Origin: Ectocarpus siliculosus
Taxonomy: Eukaryota > Sar > Phaeophyceae > Ectocarpales > Ectocarpaceae
Assembly: GCA_000310025.1 (NCBI GenBank)
Contig: FN649755.1
Location: 3,551,895-3,563,465, forward strand
DNA length: 11,571 bases
Reading direction: 5' to 3'
Position 1 is the first letter of the stretch. Each line of letters starts with the position of its first letter. Position numbers and translations under genes: made by a program. Below, one piece after another: positions 1-7,260 of this stretch. Under the pieces are notes generated by a model, which was given only the letters and a program-made list of their open reading frames with translations, had not been told where the DNA came from and did no database searches.

Positions 1-145
1 ACCCACGCGCGAGGGGCTTGCGGGTATGATTACGTATGATACCACCCCTTCCCCCCCTTAGACCGATTCTTACCCATGCGTGAGGGGCTTGCGGTAAGGT
101 GATGGAAGATACCACCCACCCCCCTCTGGACCCATTCTTTTTTAC
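1..145. repeat. Two tandem arms of a MITE-like repeat (71-bp period)
   Basis: Seen: the block starting ACCCACGCG at 1 recurs as ACCCATGCG at 72. Both copies share a GAGGGGCTTGCGG segment, then GATACCACCC, a C-rich stretch, and a GGACC- or GACC-type ATTCTT end. The order CGGTA(A)GGTGATG, GATACCACC, CCCCTGGACC, ATT is the same as in the arms of the elements at 9416-9668, 9927-10155 and 11160-11241. I infer that these are two diverged, same-orientation arm copies of that family. No matching opposite arm was found nearby, and the first copy may continue past the window edge. Confidence 0.6.
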
Positions 146-270
146 CCCTGCTGCTCAAGAGGGCAGGCGGTGGCGGAACCATCTCGTCTCGTGGAGAGAT
201 GAGGATTCCGGAAGGGTGCGTCACGCGACTGCTGCTGTCGTCGCGTAGCTTGGTTGTGGAAAAGGTACAT

Positions 271-298
271 CATGTCATGTCACGTCACGTCATGTGAC
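271..298. repeat. CAYGT pentanucleotide array
   Basis: Five successive pentamers read CATGT, CATGT, CACGT, CACGT, CATGT, followed by GAC. The array contains overlapping CACGTCA words, which resemble the ACGT-core sites bound by bZIP/CREB-type factors. The tandem is seen directly. Any regulatory role is inference, since no adjacent gene was identified. Confidence 0.45.
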
Positions 299-402
299 CG
301 ATGCTGTGGTTGAAGGATGAGTCGAGTGAACTTTTCTTTGTGAATCGGTCGGTCGGTCCAGCGGAGGGGGACGAAGCTCCCGCTAACGTTCTGTCGAACT
401 GA

Positions 403-444
403 CCCCCCCCCCCCCAAGTGGACCCGTGAGGGACGGGGGGGGGG
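403..444. repeat. C13 / G10 inverted homopolymer pair
   Basis: A run of 13 C (403-415) is followed after 19 bases by a run of 10 G (435-444). On one strand the runs can pair as a G:C hairpin of about 10 bp. Alternatively each can form G-quadruplex or i-motif structures. Run lengths in assembled sequence are error-prone. Confidence 0.7.
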
Positions 445-480
445 TTCTTCCATAGGCGTAGGCCGGAATCATCCTTGACG

Positions 481-940
481 ATGGCGAGTGTTGGGGTAAG
501 GAGAGTCGACGAAAGGGTTGATTTGGCTGAGTGCTCTTGTAAGGGAAGTCGACTATAAGGGTGCTGATTGGAGGATAAGGCTTACAGTTTGGCCGGAGTA
601 GTGGGCGTTCGCGTTAATAAGGAGGTTCTTTCAATGAAGGGGCTGATTAAGGACTACATTAAGGACTACTTCGGCGTGATTCATTGCTGGTAATTGTTTG
701 CTGCTCGCGCGAGTGTTCCGCGTAGGGGAAGTCGACAATCAGGGTGTTGATCGGAGGAGTAGGCTTGCGCTTGGGCCGGATTGACTGCTGATGGTAGCTT
801 CTCGCTCGGGTGGGCGTTCGCGCTAGGAGATTCGACGAGAGGGTTGATTAGGCTTTGCTTTGGCGTGATTCATTTCTGCTGATTGCTGCTCGCGAGAAGT
901 GAGTGCTCGCGTATGAATCGAGTCGACGAAAGGGTGTGGC
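481..940. repeat. Diverged tandem repeat of about 182 bp with GTCGAC sites
   Basis: Two nearly full units can be aligned, about 541-721 and 722-912, with a partial unit before (481-540) and the start of another after (913-940). Landmarks recur in order: GGGAAGTCGAC, AGGGTG(C/T)TGAT, GGAGGA, GGGCGTTCGCG, GGCGTGATTCATT, TGCTGCTCGCG, GAGTG(C/T)TC. GTCGAC occurs at 505, 548, 730 and 922, so the 548 to 730 step gives the period. The first unit also holds a 12-bp tandem, AAGGACTAC plus three bases, at 650-673. No conserved reading frame is apparent. Confidence 0.7.
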
Positions 941-1036
941 CGCGGCAACGGATTCGCCCACACCTTTCTCGACGCCTTTTTTGTCGGCCGGATCGCAGCA
1001 GGTTGTTGGTGTTCTGTGGTTGGCGGGATGGATATG

Positions 1037-1052
1037 TTTTTTTTTTTTTTTT
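1037..1052. repeat. T16 homopolymer
   Basis: An uninterrupted run of 16 T within pyrimidine-rich sequence. It makes the overlapping frames here read as F runs or, on the other strand, K runs, which argues that those frames are not coding. Confidence 0.8.
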
Positions 1053-1117
1053 CTCGTCTTCGGCGTGTCGACGTTTTTTGCCTTCTGTTGGATGGCCAGC
1101 TTGTGCCTTTGCTCCGG

Positions 1118-1546
1118 CTACCATGCATATGTCCGTAGGTGATGATATGCGTTATTTCTGGGCGGCGGTGCGCACAGCGGAATTTCTCCGGTAGAAATAT
1201 TATTCAGGCTTCGTTCACATCTCTTTGCGAAGTGTGTTTCGTCGGGCACTCTCGGTTTCGGCGGTGCCACCCAGATGAGTCGATCGCTTTTCCCTTCTTC
1301 GCGGGAACAAACCTGGGGTTTGCTTTTGTTGTTTCGTGGTGGCGTTCGGCATCGTTTTTCGTGATGTTTAACGCCGGTTGGTTCACGACAAGTCGGTATC
1401 GTGGGCCGGAGAGGAATCTCGGTAAATGTAGAAGAGGCGATTGCACGACTTTTTTTAGCGTCGCCCGGAGGCTTTTCCATCTGTTGCTGTAGAAGACTAG
1501 CGAGACCCCGCTGTATTGCCCCCCGTAGTGTGTTCAATAAAGTCAT
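1118..1546 (-). CDS. Hypothetical open frame, 142 codons
   Basis: An ATG-initiated minus-strand frame runs from 1546 to a TAG at 1118-1120. The first in-frame start codon is a GTG at 1558; I chose the ATG at 1546 because this looks eukaryotic. The product would be basic and rich in R, K, P and S. It begins MTLLNTLRG, has a QQQ stretch near residue 25, and ends in HHLRTYAW. I see no signal peptide, membrane segment, cysteine pattern or known domain. A frame this long is roughly what chance gives once in a window of this size, and overlapping frames on both strands are also open. It could be an unannotated small gene, an exon of a spliced gene, or random. No neighbouring gene gives context. Confidence 0.2.
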   Translation of the reverse strand: MTLLNTLRGAIQRGLASLLQQQMEKPPGDAKKSRAIASSTFTEIPLRPTIPTCREPTGVKHHEKRCRTPPRNNKSKPQVCSREEGKSDRLIWVAPPKPRVPDETHFAKRCERSLNNISTGEIPLCAPPPRNNAYHHLRTYAW

Positions 1547-1850
1547 GATTGTTTGCACGCTACGAGGTACAGAAGGGGTACGTAAGGCAGCTATAACGTG
1601 TTCGCCGCTCCCTGATTCCGAAGTGTGCCGTACTTGGTCTTGGAAACACGCGTTGCGGGGAGCTAGCTAGCTGCTCGTGTAATCCCCACCCGCGGTCCAT
1701 TTCGGGTCGAGTTTTCAAGGCAACGATGGTGACGAGATTAGACAGGCTGCTGTATTGTTGACTCACTGCTGTATTTTGCCGACGGCAGCGAGCGGTTGGT
1801 TCGATTACTGCATCGGGAAACTTGAATATTTCTATATTTCTGCCAGTTCT
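1547..1850. other. Region with no recognised gene
   Basis: Only short overlapping frames are present, on both strands. GCTAGCTAGCTGCTCG near 1662-1677 is a small tetranucleotide run. No RNA gene, repeat partner or regulatory motif was seen. Confidence 0.4.
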
Positions 1851-1851
1851 C

Positions 1852-1968
1852 AGGAGGGGGAGGGGGAGGGTAAAGATTGCAATTGTCCAGGTTGACCCCT
1901 GTGACAGAGCTAAGGAGGGGGAGGCGGGGTAAATGTTGCAAATGTCCAGGTTGACCCCTGTGACAGAG
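1852..1968. repeat. 61-bp tandem duplication
   Basis: Copy one (about 1852-1909) and copy two (about 1913-1968) both begin AGGAGGGGGAGG and both end GTCCAGGTTGACCCCTGTG followed by ACAGAG. The shared part is nearly identical from the GTAAA to the end, with changes such as GATTGCAATT against TGTTGCAAAT. The G-rich start of copy one (GGGGGAGGGGGAGGG, 1856-1870) has several adjacent G tracts and might form a quadruplex. The high similarity suggests a fairly recent duplication. Confidence 0.85.
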
Positions 1969-1982
1969 GTGTCCAAGGACAA

Positions 1983-2297
1983 ACTCCCACACTAAAAAAG
2001 GAGTATAACAGACACCCTCGACAAGGCCTGTCAACTGCCATGTTGAGGAGCGGCCGTGCTATGTATGAGGCACCCTGACAAGTTGCGTTTGTCGTGTCGG
2101 AGTTGAAAACTGTGGCGCGTTAAGCAGGGTTGGGGTTGGGGGGGGTGCTACAAGTATGGGTTGTGAAAATGACAGCCACGCCATCAATCGAGAATAGTCT
2201 CAGTCGATCAAAAGTCTTTTTTTTCCGTCTGTGGAGTTTTCAGTAGCATAGCGGACCCCTTGCCCGACCGGGTCGAAAAGGCCGATCTCAGCCCACA
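1983..2297. other. Region with no recognised gene; quadruplex-type G tract
   Basis: No convincing frame. GGG-TT-GGGG-TT-GGGGGGGG at 2127-2145 satisfies the simple four-tract G-quadruplex pattern if the last run is split. T9 lies near 2217-2225. Nothing else stands out. Confidence 0.45.
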
Positions 2298-2402
2298 CTG
2301 CGAACCTCCGAGAACTACCAGCAGTTCTGGGTAGCTGAGACGATTTCAAGACCTCTCACAGTCGTTTGAGCATCTATCGCTTGCTGTGGGGCGATAACCA
2401 GT
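2298..2402. repeat. 105-bp direct repeat r, first copy
   Basis: This 105-bp segment recurs at 2841-2945, in the same orientation and 543 bp downstream. By eye there are about six mismatches in 105 and no gaps. Both start CTGC and end GGCGATAACCAGT. Inside is AGCAGTTCTGGGTAGCTGAG. It is much better conserved than the surrounding duplications, so it is younger, under gene conversion, or constrained. Confidence 0.9.
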
Positions 2403-2480
2403 TTCTCCGTCGACAAGAAGATCTGCGTTACATCGTCACATCGGAACGACCAGATTGGTTGACTTGTCGTTGAGGGTCCT

Positions 2481-2602
2481 CTTTTTATAGATCTTTTTGT
2501 ATAAGAGTCGTCTTCATTTTTTTCGCCGCCCGCGCCAACCCTTCTTTTTACAGATCTTTTTATATAGAGTCGTCTTCTTTTTTTCGCCGCCCGCCCCAAG
2601 CC
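2481..2602. repeat. 63-bp tandem duplication
   Basis: Two copies (about 2481-2541 and 2544-2602) share CTTTTTA(T/C)AGATCTTTTT, AGAGTCGTCTTC, a T run and CGCCGCCCGC. They differ by small indels in the T runs, which shifts the reading frame, so a coding role is unlikely. Confidence 0.85.
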
Positions 2603-2661
2603 TTGCTTGCTTCTCTCGTGTCCCGCGCCAAGCCTTGCTTGCTGGCTACGCTTCTCTCGAG
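2592..2661. repeat. 32-bp tandem duplication with an 8-bp insertion
   Basis: CGC(C/G)CCAAGCCTTGCTTGC occurs at 2592 and 2624, each followed by TTCTCTCG. The second copy has an extra TGGCTACG-type octamer before that motif. It directly continues the 63-bp tandem block. Confidence 0.75.
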
Positions 2662-2698
2662 ATGCTGACCGACCTCAGCACACAGCTGGACATTCTGT

Positions 2699-2840
2699 GT
2701 ACATACAGCAGGAGCTGCTTTTGTTCTGTTGTTGCAACTTTCTGCATGGATGGCTCTTTTGTGGTGCGAAAATTAGCATTTATTGTTGTTGTTGATGTGC
2801 GGACGAGAGGACGAGAGTGGTAGGCAAAAGCAGTACGTAC
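2699..2840. repeat. Repeat X, first copy
   Basis: The segment starts GTACATACAGCAG and ends GGCAAAAGCAGTACGTAC. It recurs at 6012-6168 with the same order of landmarks: CAGGAGCTGCTTTT, GATGGCTCTT, TTGTTGTTGATG, GCGGACGAGAGGACGAGAGT. The second copy carries extra CAGCAG bases. No common long reading frame survives the indels. The 105-bp repeat r starts immediately after it, at 2841. Confidence 0.85.
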
Positions 2841-2945
2841 CTGCAAATCTCCGGCAACTACCAGCAGTTCTGGGTAGCTGAGACGATTTCAAGACCTCTC
2901 ACAGTCGTTTGAGCAGCTATCGCTCGCTGTGGGGCGATAACCAGT
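2841..2945. repeat. 105-bp direct repeat r, second copy
   Basis: Partner of 2298-2402. It sits exactly between the end of X (2840) and the start of U1 (2951), so X, r and U form one consecutive block here. Confidence 0.9.
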
Positions 2946-2950
2946 GATTT

Positions 2951-4043
2951 TGTGATTTTCTTCCTTAGTCTATAGTGACCGTTGTACACATGCGGTGGCT
3001 GCTGTTATGCTCGGAAGATGCTGCAAAGGTCATAAGGTTATCGTCTCTGTCGCTTGGGCTGCACGCCGTGCTCGCGTAGGAGATGCGCATTCCTCATTTT
3101 TTCTCTGTGCCGATATCCATGAAGAAAAGCAACGGCAGCACGGTTGAAGATACAGACAACAGACGGTCCGCCATACCCTTTTTTTTTTCTTCTCTTACAT
3201 GCATGGATGGGTGGTAAAGCATCGCAAGCGTGTTGCTGCCTTACTTACCTTTAGTGTGCTGCGTAGTCGTAATTTGAGCGATAAGGGGTAGATGGCAGGA
3301 CAACAATCTTATTTGCGTAGTGAGGTTTGACAACTGGTCGTTCGTGGAACGGTGCGCGTCTATCGCGACGGCAAGCGTATTGAGAAAATAGTTCGTCCGT
3401 GGTGCTTCTCGTCATCATTTTCTATTTCGTTGTCACTTCATACTTCATACCACAAGTGATGAAAGAGAGTCTCCACAGTTAGTTCGGAAACGGCGACTAT
3501 ATTTGGTTTGTTGCGTTTGTTGTTGCTGAGCACACATCGGATGTCGTCGTTCGTTACAGCCTGCGGTGGGCCACAGGGACGAGAGTGAGTGTCTTCGGTT
3601 AGGGTCTCGAGAGTTAATTAATGCCTTCTCTACGCTTTCTTCTGTTGATCTACGTAGTAGTAGCACCTGTCTCTCCTTTCGCCTATTATCGCCGTTGGGG
3701 TCCCAACAACATCGAACGTCAACCGCAATCGTTTTTCTTCTTGCTGAGTAAGAGGCTATTTGTGTAGTACGTACCCGGCTGCTGTATGTGAGGCGATGGG
3801 CGCTGCCTCTTTACTTGAAGCAACGGGGGCATGGCCCCTATAATGTTTGCTGCATGCTGTGCTATGTGACAGCTTCCAGCGGTTCAGAGCGGCGACGGTG
3901 GTTTTCGTATGCTCTCTTTTGCCACCTCCCTGAAGCCTGTCGCGTCTGGCTCACTTGTCTTTGTCGTCCCTTCTTCTTTTTCTTTTTTTTCTTAACATAG
4001 TCTATATTTTATTTTTCCGCTTGCTTTTTGGGGTCCGCCGGTC
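2951..4043. repeat. Segmental duplication unit U, copy 1 (about 1.1 kb)
   Basis: The unit is collinear with 4575-5691 at an offset of about 1624 bp. Both begin TGTGATTTTCTTCCT and end near GGGGTCC-CCGGT. Identical blocks include a 26-bp stretch at 3258-3283 (partner 4885-4910) and a 27-bp stretch at 3698-3724 (partner 5375-5401). TGCTGAGTAAGAGGCTA is also shared. Between these blocks the copies have diverged by many substitutions and indels that are not multiples of three. The short open frames in it are not conserved between copies, so I read it as non-coding repeat. Its origin (transposable element, array unit or noncoding RNA locus) is unknown. Confidence 0.9.
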
Positions 4044-4574
4044 ATCCGCCCACCACCCATTAGTTCAGTTTTAAATGTTGTTGTTGTTGTTGTTGTTGTT
4101 GTCTTCGCATTAAAAACCGTTCAGATCTCTCTCTACCCAGTACCTTCATATGTGCGTACTGATCCAACACTTGACGCGGTCGATTCCCGTGGTCACAGGC
4201 TAACTTACCCTAAAGAGGTACGCTAAAACAAACTGGCCCCGAAAGGTCCGCAAGTCAATAAAAATCAACGACAGATATTCTTTGGAACGGGGTGTTTACT
4301 TGCCATCTCTATGCAAGTTTCACAATTAATTTTGAAGCTTTTCTGAAGCTAGTTGAAACAGTAGTGTCATCGTTCGATATCCGTTCGGTGAGGAATCAAT
4401 CGCAAATCATGACCCGTCCCCGAGTTGTAGCAGCTTCCGCCTCCTGGGGCCGGCAAGAGTCGGCCTTCACTGCTGTACCTTGTCTGTTTCGCCATGGGAA
4501 TGGCCGGTTCAAAGCGAAAGAGGGTCCTGCGTGCTGCGCGCCACCACCTTTTTTTTTTTGCGTTTGTTTGTTGT
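4044..4574. other. Spacer between U copies, no recognised gene
   Basis: The spacer separates U1 and U2 and holds the TGT microsatellite and a T10 run near 4550-4559. Only short overlapping frames exist here, on both strands. Expected counterparts of X and r just before U2 were looked for and not found. Confidence 0.5.
4076..4102. repeat. (TGT)9 microsatellite
   Basis: 27 bases of uninterrupted TGT repeat. It lies just beyond the end of U1, and U2 has no counterpart. Confidence 0.9.
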
Positions 4575-5691
4575 TGTGATTTTCTTCCTGAGTGACCGTT
4601 GTTGTACACAACATGCGGCTGCTGCTGTACACATACTTGCGGTTGCTGCAGTATATGCTCGGAATGTGCTGAAAAGAAAGGTCGTAAGGTTATCGTCTCT
4701 GTTTTTTTGGGCTGCACGCGTTGCTCGCGTAGGCGATGCGCGTCTCCTACTTTTTTCCAGTGTCGTTGTCGGCAGCACAGTCAGTTGAAGAGACAAACAA
4801 CAACAGACGGTCCGCCTTGTTTTGTTTTGCTGCATGCATGGTTGGTATGCATCGGCACGCGTGTTGCTTCCTTGCCTTGAGTCTGCTGCGTAGTCGTAAT
4901 TTGAGCGATAGGTAAGCTAGATGGCAGCACAATCTTAGATACTACGTAGTGAGGTATGATAACCAACAGCTCGTTCGTGCAGCGGTGCGCATCTATGGCG
5001 GACGGCAAGCGTATTGCGATAATAGTTCGTCCGTGGTGCTATGTAGTCGTGCTCTTTTTAGTTCTCACTTCCTACAACAAGATAGTAGTCCACAGCTCGC
5101 ACACGGCGACTGACTATATTTGTTTGTTGTTGTGCTTGTTTGCTGTTGCTGAGCCGACATCGGATATCGCCGTTCGATACACAACGTGACATCATGTCTG
5201 ACAGCCTGCGGCGGGCCAGAGGGACGAGAGTGAGTGTCTTCTCGACAGAGTCAATGCCTTCTCTTCTCGAGAGAGTCAATGCCTTCTCTTCTCGAGAGAG
5301 TCAATGCCTTGTCTTCTCTCCGCTCTCGTATTTTTGTCTACCTCTCTTTCTCTCTCTCTCGCCTTTCGCCGGTAGGGTCCCAACAACATCGAACGTCAAC
5401 CAACCGCAGTCGTTTCGCTTTTTGCTGAGTAAGAGGCTACCCGTGCATCCGGCTGCTGCATGTGAAGCGATGGGCGTTATGCCAAGCAATGGACTTGGGC
5501 CCTACCTAATATTTGCTCCATATGTAGTGCTATGTGAGAGTTTCCAGCGGTCCGGAGCGAGCGGCGACGGTGCTTTTCTTCTATGCGCTCTTTTGCCTCC
5601 TCCCTGAAGCCTGTCGCGTCTGACTCGTTTGTTCTCGCTTCTTTCTTTCTTTTTGTTTTTCATGCTTTTGTTTTTTGGGGTCCCCCGGTTC
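4575..5691. repeat. Segmental duplication unit U, copy 2 (about 1.1 kb)
   Basis: Partner of 2951-4043; landmarks are given there. It is longer mainly because of an expanded 25-bp repeat at 5236-5318 that is a single unit in copy 1. A 155-codon frame crossing this copy starts at TTG, runs through the expanded repeat and has no intact equivalent in copy 1. I do not regard it as a gene. Confidence 0.9.
5236..5318. repeat. 25-bp minisatellite, about 3.3 copies
   Basis: TCAATGCCTT(C/G)TCTTCTC plus GAGAGAG repeats at 5251, 5276 and 5301, with a partial unit upstream. The first two full units are identical, apart from CGACAGAG in the leading partial. Each unit contains the palindrome CTCGAG in a CTCTTCTCGAGAGAG context. 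Copy 1 of U has only one related unit, near 3608-3635. Confidence 0.9.
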
Positions 5692-6011
5692 CTGTGTGCT
5701 CATCGGGCATCTTCTTGGTGTCTACCTTGATTGTTACCCGCTGCAAAAATCGAAAGCTTCAGACAGGCAACGCGACGATACTCGTCGAGATGCCATACAC
5801 AATGAATTCATTGCTAATCTGTCTCAGACTCTTTTCTATGATGGAGATGGATTCGTTGTGTCATATTAAGAAGAATAAACATAAAAAAACATCCTGTCGT
5901 TACTCTATCGATACCTCACACCCACCCCTACTCACGCCGACGCAGACACAGACAGGCAGACTCAGCTCTTTCGCCTGTGCTGTATCTGTTGTTCGTGCGT
6001 GCTGAAAAATG
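5692..6011. other. Region after U2 with no recognised gene; contains a conserved hairpin
   Basis: The 64-codon frame here (5675-5869) begins inside U2 and matches no family I know. The hairpin repeat H lies at 5749-5799. The stretch 5870-5960 is rich in AATAAAC/AAAAAAC and then CA/CCCAC sequence. Confidence 0.4.
5749..5799. repeat. Hairpin repeat H, copy 1
   Basis: GAAAGCTT, then about ten bases, then a hairpin. The inner stem is CGACGA (5773-5778) with TCGTCG (5782-5787) and loop TAC. The outer stem is GGCA (5766-5769) with TGCC (5791-5794). It aligns with 6375-6420 across about 48 bases with one gap. Confidence 0.65.
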
Positions 6012-6168
6012 GTACATACAGCAGCAGCTTACCGCAGCAGGAGCTGCTTTTTGCTTGTTTGTACAGCTTTTCCTGCAGGGATGGCTCTTGTTGTGCGGCA
6101 AGTTGCATTGTTTGTTGTTGATGCGGACGAGAGGACGAGAGTGAGTGGTAGGCAAAAGCAGTACGTAC
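6012..6168. repeat. Repeat X, second copy
   Basis: Partner of 2699-2840, 3313 bp downstream in the same orientation. It starts GTACATACAGCAG and ends GGCAAAAGCAGTACGTAC. Unlike the first copy, it is not followed by repeat r or by a full U. Confidence 0.85.
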
Positions 6169-6374
6169 CGTGTTAAAGGGACAGACAGAGTGCCTACCGT
6201 GTGTATGTAGACGTTGCATTTCGTGATTCCCGAGGATCGGATGTATGTGTTGTTTTTTTATTGCGTACCCGCGTCCATCACGACCATTATTGCGTAGTGT
6301 GTCGGCTAATTAAGGTCCTTCCCGTTCGTGGTGTCAGCACACGCGCAACACGCGACTAAAATAAAAATATAAAG

Positions 6375-6420
6375 CTTGGGACTAGCAACGCCGACGATAT
6401 TCGTCGGCTTGCTTTCAACA
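6375..6420. repeat. Hairpin repeat H, copy 2
   Basis: Stem AGCAA plus GCCGACGA (6384-6397, one C bulged at 6389) pairs with TCGTCGGC plus TTGCT (6401-6413) around loop TAT. That makes 13 base pairs in total. AAAGCTT precedes it, as in copy 1. Confidence 0.75.
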
Positions 6421-6458
6421 ATCGAGAATAAATTAGGACTGGAACAAATTACGATTCA

Positions 6459-6584
6459 CTAGCCACCAATCGGGTGACGGAGCAAGTAGGTGGGTTTTGC
6501 TTTTCTTATGTATGCAAAGGACTGGAGATGATGATGAGCAGAGAGAGGGGTTGTCGTATTCTGGCTAACCATCTCTCGGTTGCC

Positions 6585-6629
<45 letters not shown>

Positions 6630-6827
6630 TCTCACTAGTTCGAAGTAATATTCGAAATATATATAGAAGTGAGGGGAAAGAGTGATTACGGCGAATTGTT
6701 GGGAGAGTGTGTTGACCATGGAATACGCAAAGTGTGGCAAAGAGGGCTGGCTGCATTTCCTTGTACACAATACTACACGTAGAGTCTTTTCTCTATTTTT
6801 GTTATATGCGTTGTCTTTTGAGCCCAT
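6459..6827 (-). CDS. Hypothetical polyglutamine-containing open frame, 122 codons
   Basis: An ATG-initiated minus-strand frame starts at 6827 and stops at 6459. The product would be basic at its start (MGSKDNAYNKNREKTL). It then has an aromatic stretch, FYIYFEYYFELV, followed by 14 consecutive Q near residues 66-79 and a short tail ending RHPIGG. The Q tract comes from the CTG microsatellite. The same repeat read in another frame gives polyalanine in a 67-codon frame, so the repeat alone does not prove translation. The base before the ATG at -3 is a pyrimidine-side T, which is not a strong eukaryotic context. No domain is recognised. It could be an exon of a Q-rich regulatory protein or a chance frame extended by the repeat, which cannot contain a stop. 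Confidence 0.22.
6588..6626. repeat. (CTG)13 microsatellite
   Basis: Thirteen uninterrupted CTG units followed by one TTG. On the minus strand these read CAG/CAA and give 14 glutamines in the frame at 6459-6827. CTG/CAG tracts form hairpins and are length-variable in eukaryotes. Confidence 0.95.
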
Positions 6828-7151
6828 TAACAGGGGGGTGCAGCGGGCGTAATACCCCTCGATTGCAGCCTGCTAATCCTAGGGTTGTCGGCCTCAGGTC
6901 TCTGCTTAGAACTAATTCCGACATTTCTTTGAGCTGCCCCGCCCTGAAGCAGTGGAAATAAATATATGTGTGGATTGTGCCGTATGAAGAAAGGAAGAAG
7001 AGTGTTCGGTTGCGTTGTTTTTTTGTTGTTGTTGCACGGTGGGCACGGTCGAAGATAACTTTTTTTCCCACCAGTCAGCCAATGAGAATGAATGATGTTG
7101 GGATGCAGCAGCAATGATAAAGGGGTTGGCTCTCAAGCAGTGTGCGGCGCC
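6828..7151. other. Region with no recognised gene
   Basis: Overlapping minus-strand frames of 89 and 95 codons are open here, but none looks like a protein and none has a clear ATG context. T8/GTTGTTGTTG and T7 tracts lie near 7018-7070. No repeat partner was found. Confidence 0.4.
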
Positions 7152-7225
7152 GTACTACATGTAGTACTGCACAACTAGTTGTTGTGCCGTACTCGTACTG
7201 CACAACTAGTTGTTGTGCCGTACTC
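7152..7225. repeat. Palindrome followed by a perfect 31-bp tandem repeat
   Basis: GTACTACATGTAGTAC (7152-7167) is a perfect 16-bp palindrome. It leads into two identical 31-bp units (7164-7194 and 7195-7225). Each unit contains the near-palindrome GCACAACTAGTTGTTGTGC and ends CCGTACTC. The block can fold as three adjacent cruciforms or hairpins. Perfect identity between the units points to a recent duplication. Confidence 0.9.
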
Positions 7226-7260
7226 GTACTATCATCGTTCCTGTCATCACGGTCGCTCAA

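Larger units (their letters stand above)
146..480. other. Region with no recognised gene; one small hairpin
   Basis: No open frame of interest. A hairpin with stem CATCTC (180-185) and GAGATG (196-201) lies inside a GGAAC/GATTCC context. The CAYGT array (271-298) and the C13/G10 pair (403-444) are listed separately. GGTCGGTCGGTC near 347-358 is a short 4-bp tandem run. Confidence 0.5.

Noticed and set aside
1795-1815. tRNA-like GGTTCGATT
   Set aside because: No complementary T-stem, anticodon arm or acceptor stem could be found around it.
2127-2145. Telomere-like TTGGGG repeats
   Set aside because: Only two units, and internal to the sequence. It is better described as a G-rich tract.
2497-2823. 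108-codon plus-strand frame
   Set aside because: It is built from the 63-bp and 32-bp tandem repeats and part of X; indels between the repeat copies break the frame.
5140-5607. 155-codon plus-strand frame in U2
   Set aside because: It begins at TTG, depends on the 25-bp minisatellite, and has no intact equivalent in the collinear copy U1.
5675-5869. 64-codon plus-strand frame ending NLSQTLFYDGDGFVVSY
   Set aside because: It looks faintly protein-like, but it starts inside repeat U2, contains hairpin repeat H and matches no family I recognise.
7164-7225. CRISPR array
   Set aside because: The two 31-bp repeats are directly adjacent with no spacer, and the context is not prokaryotic.
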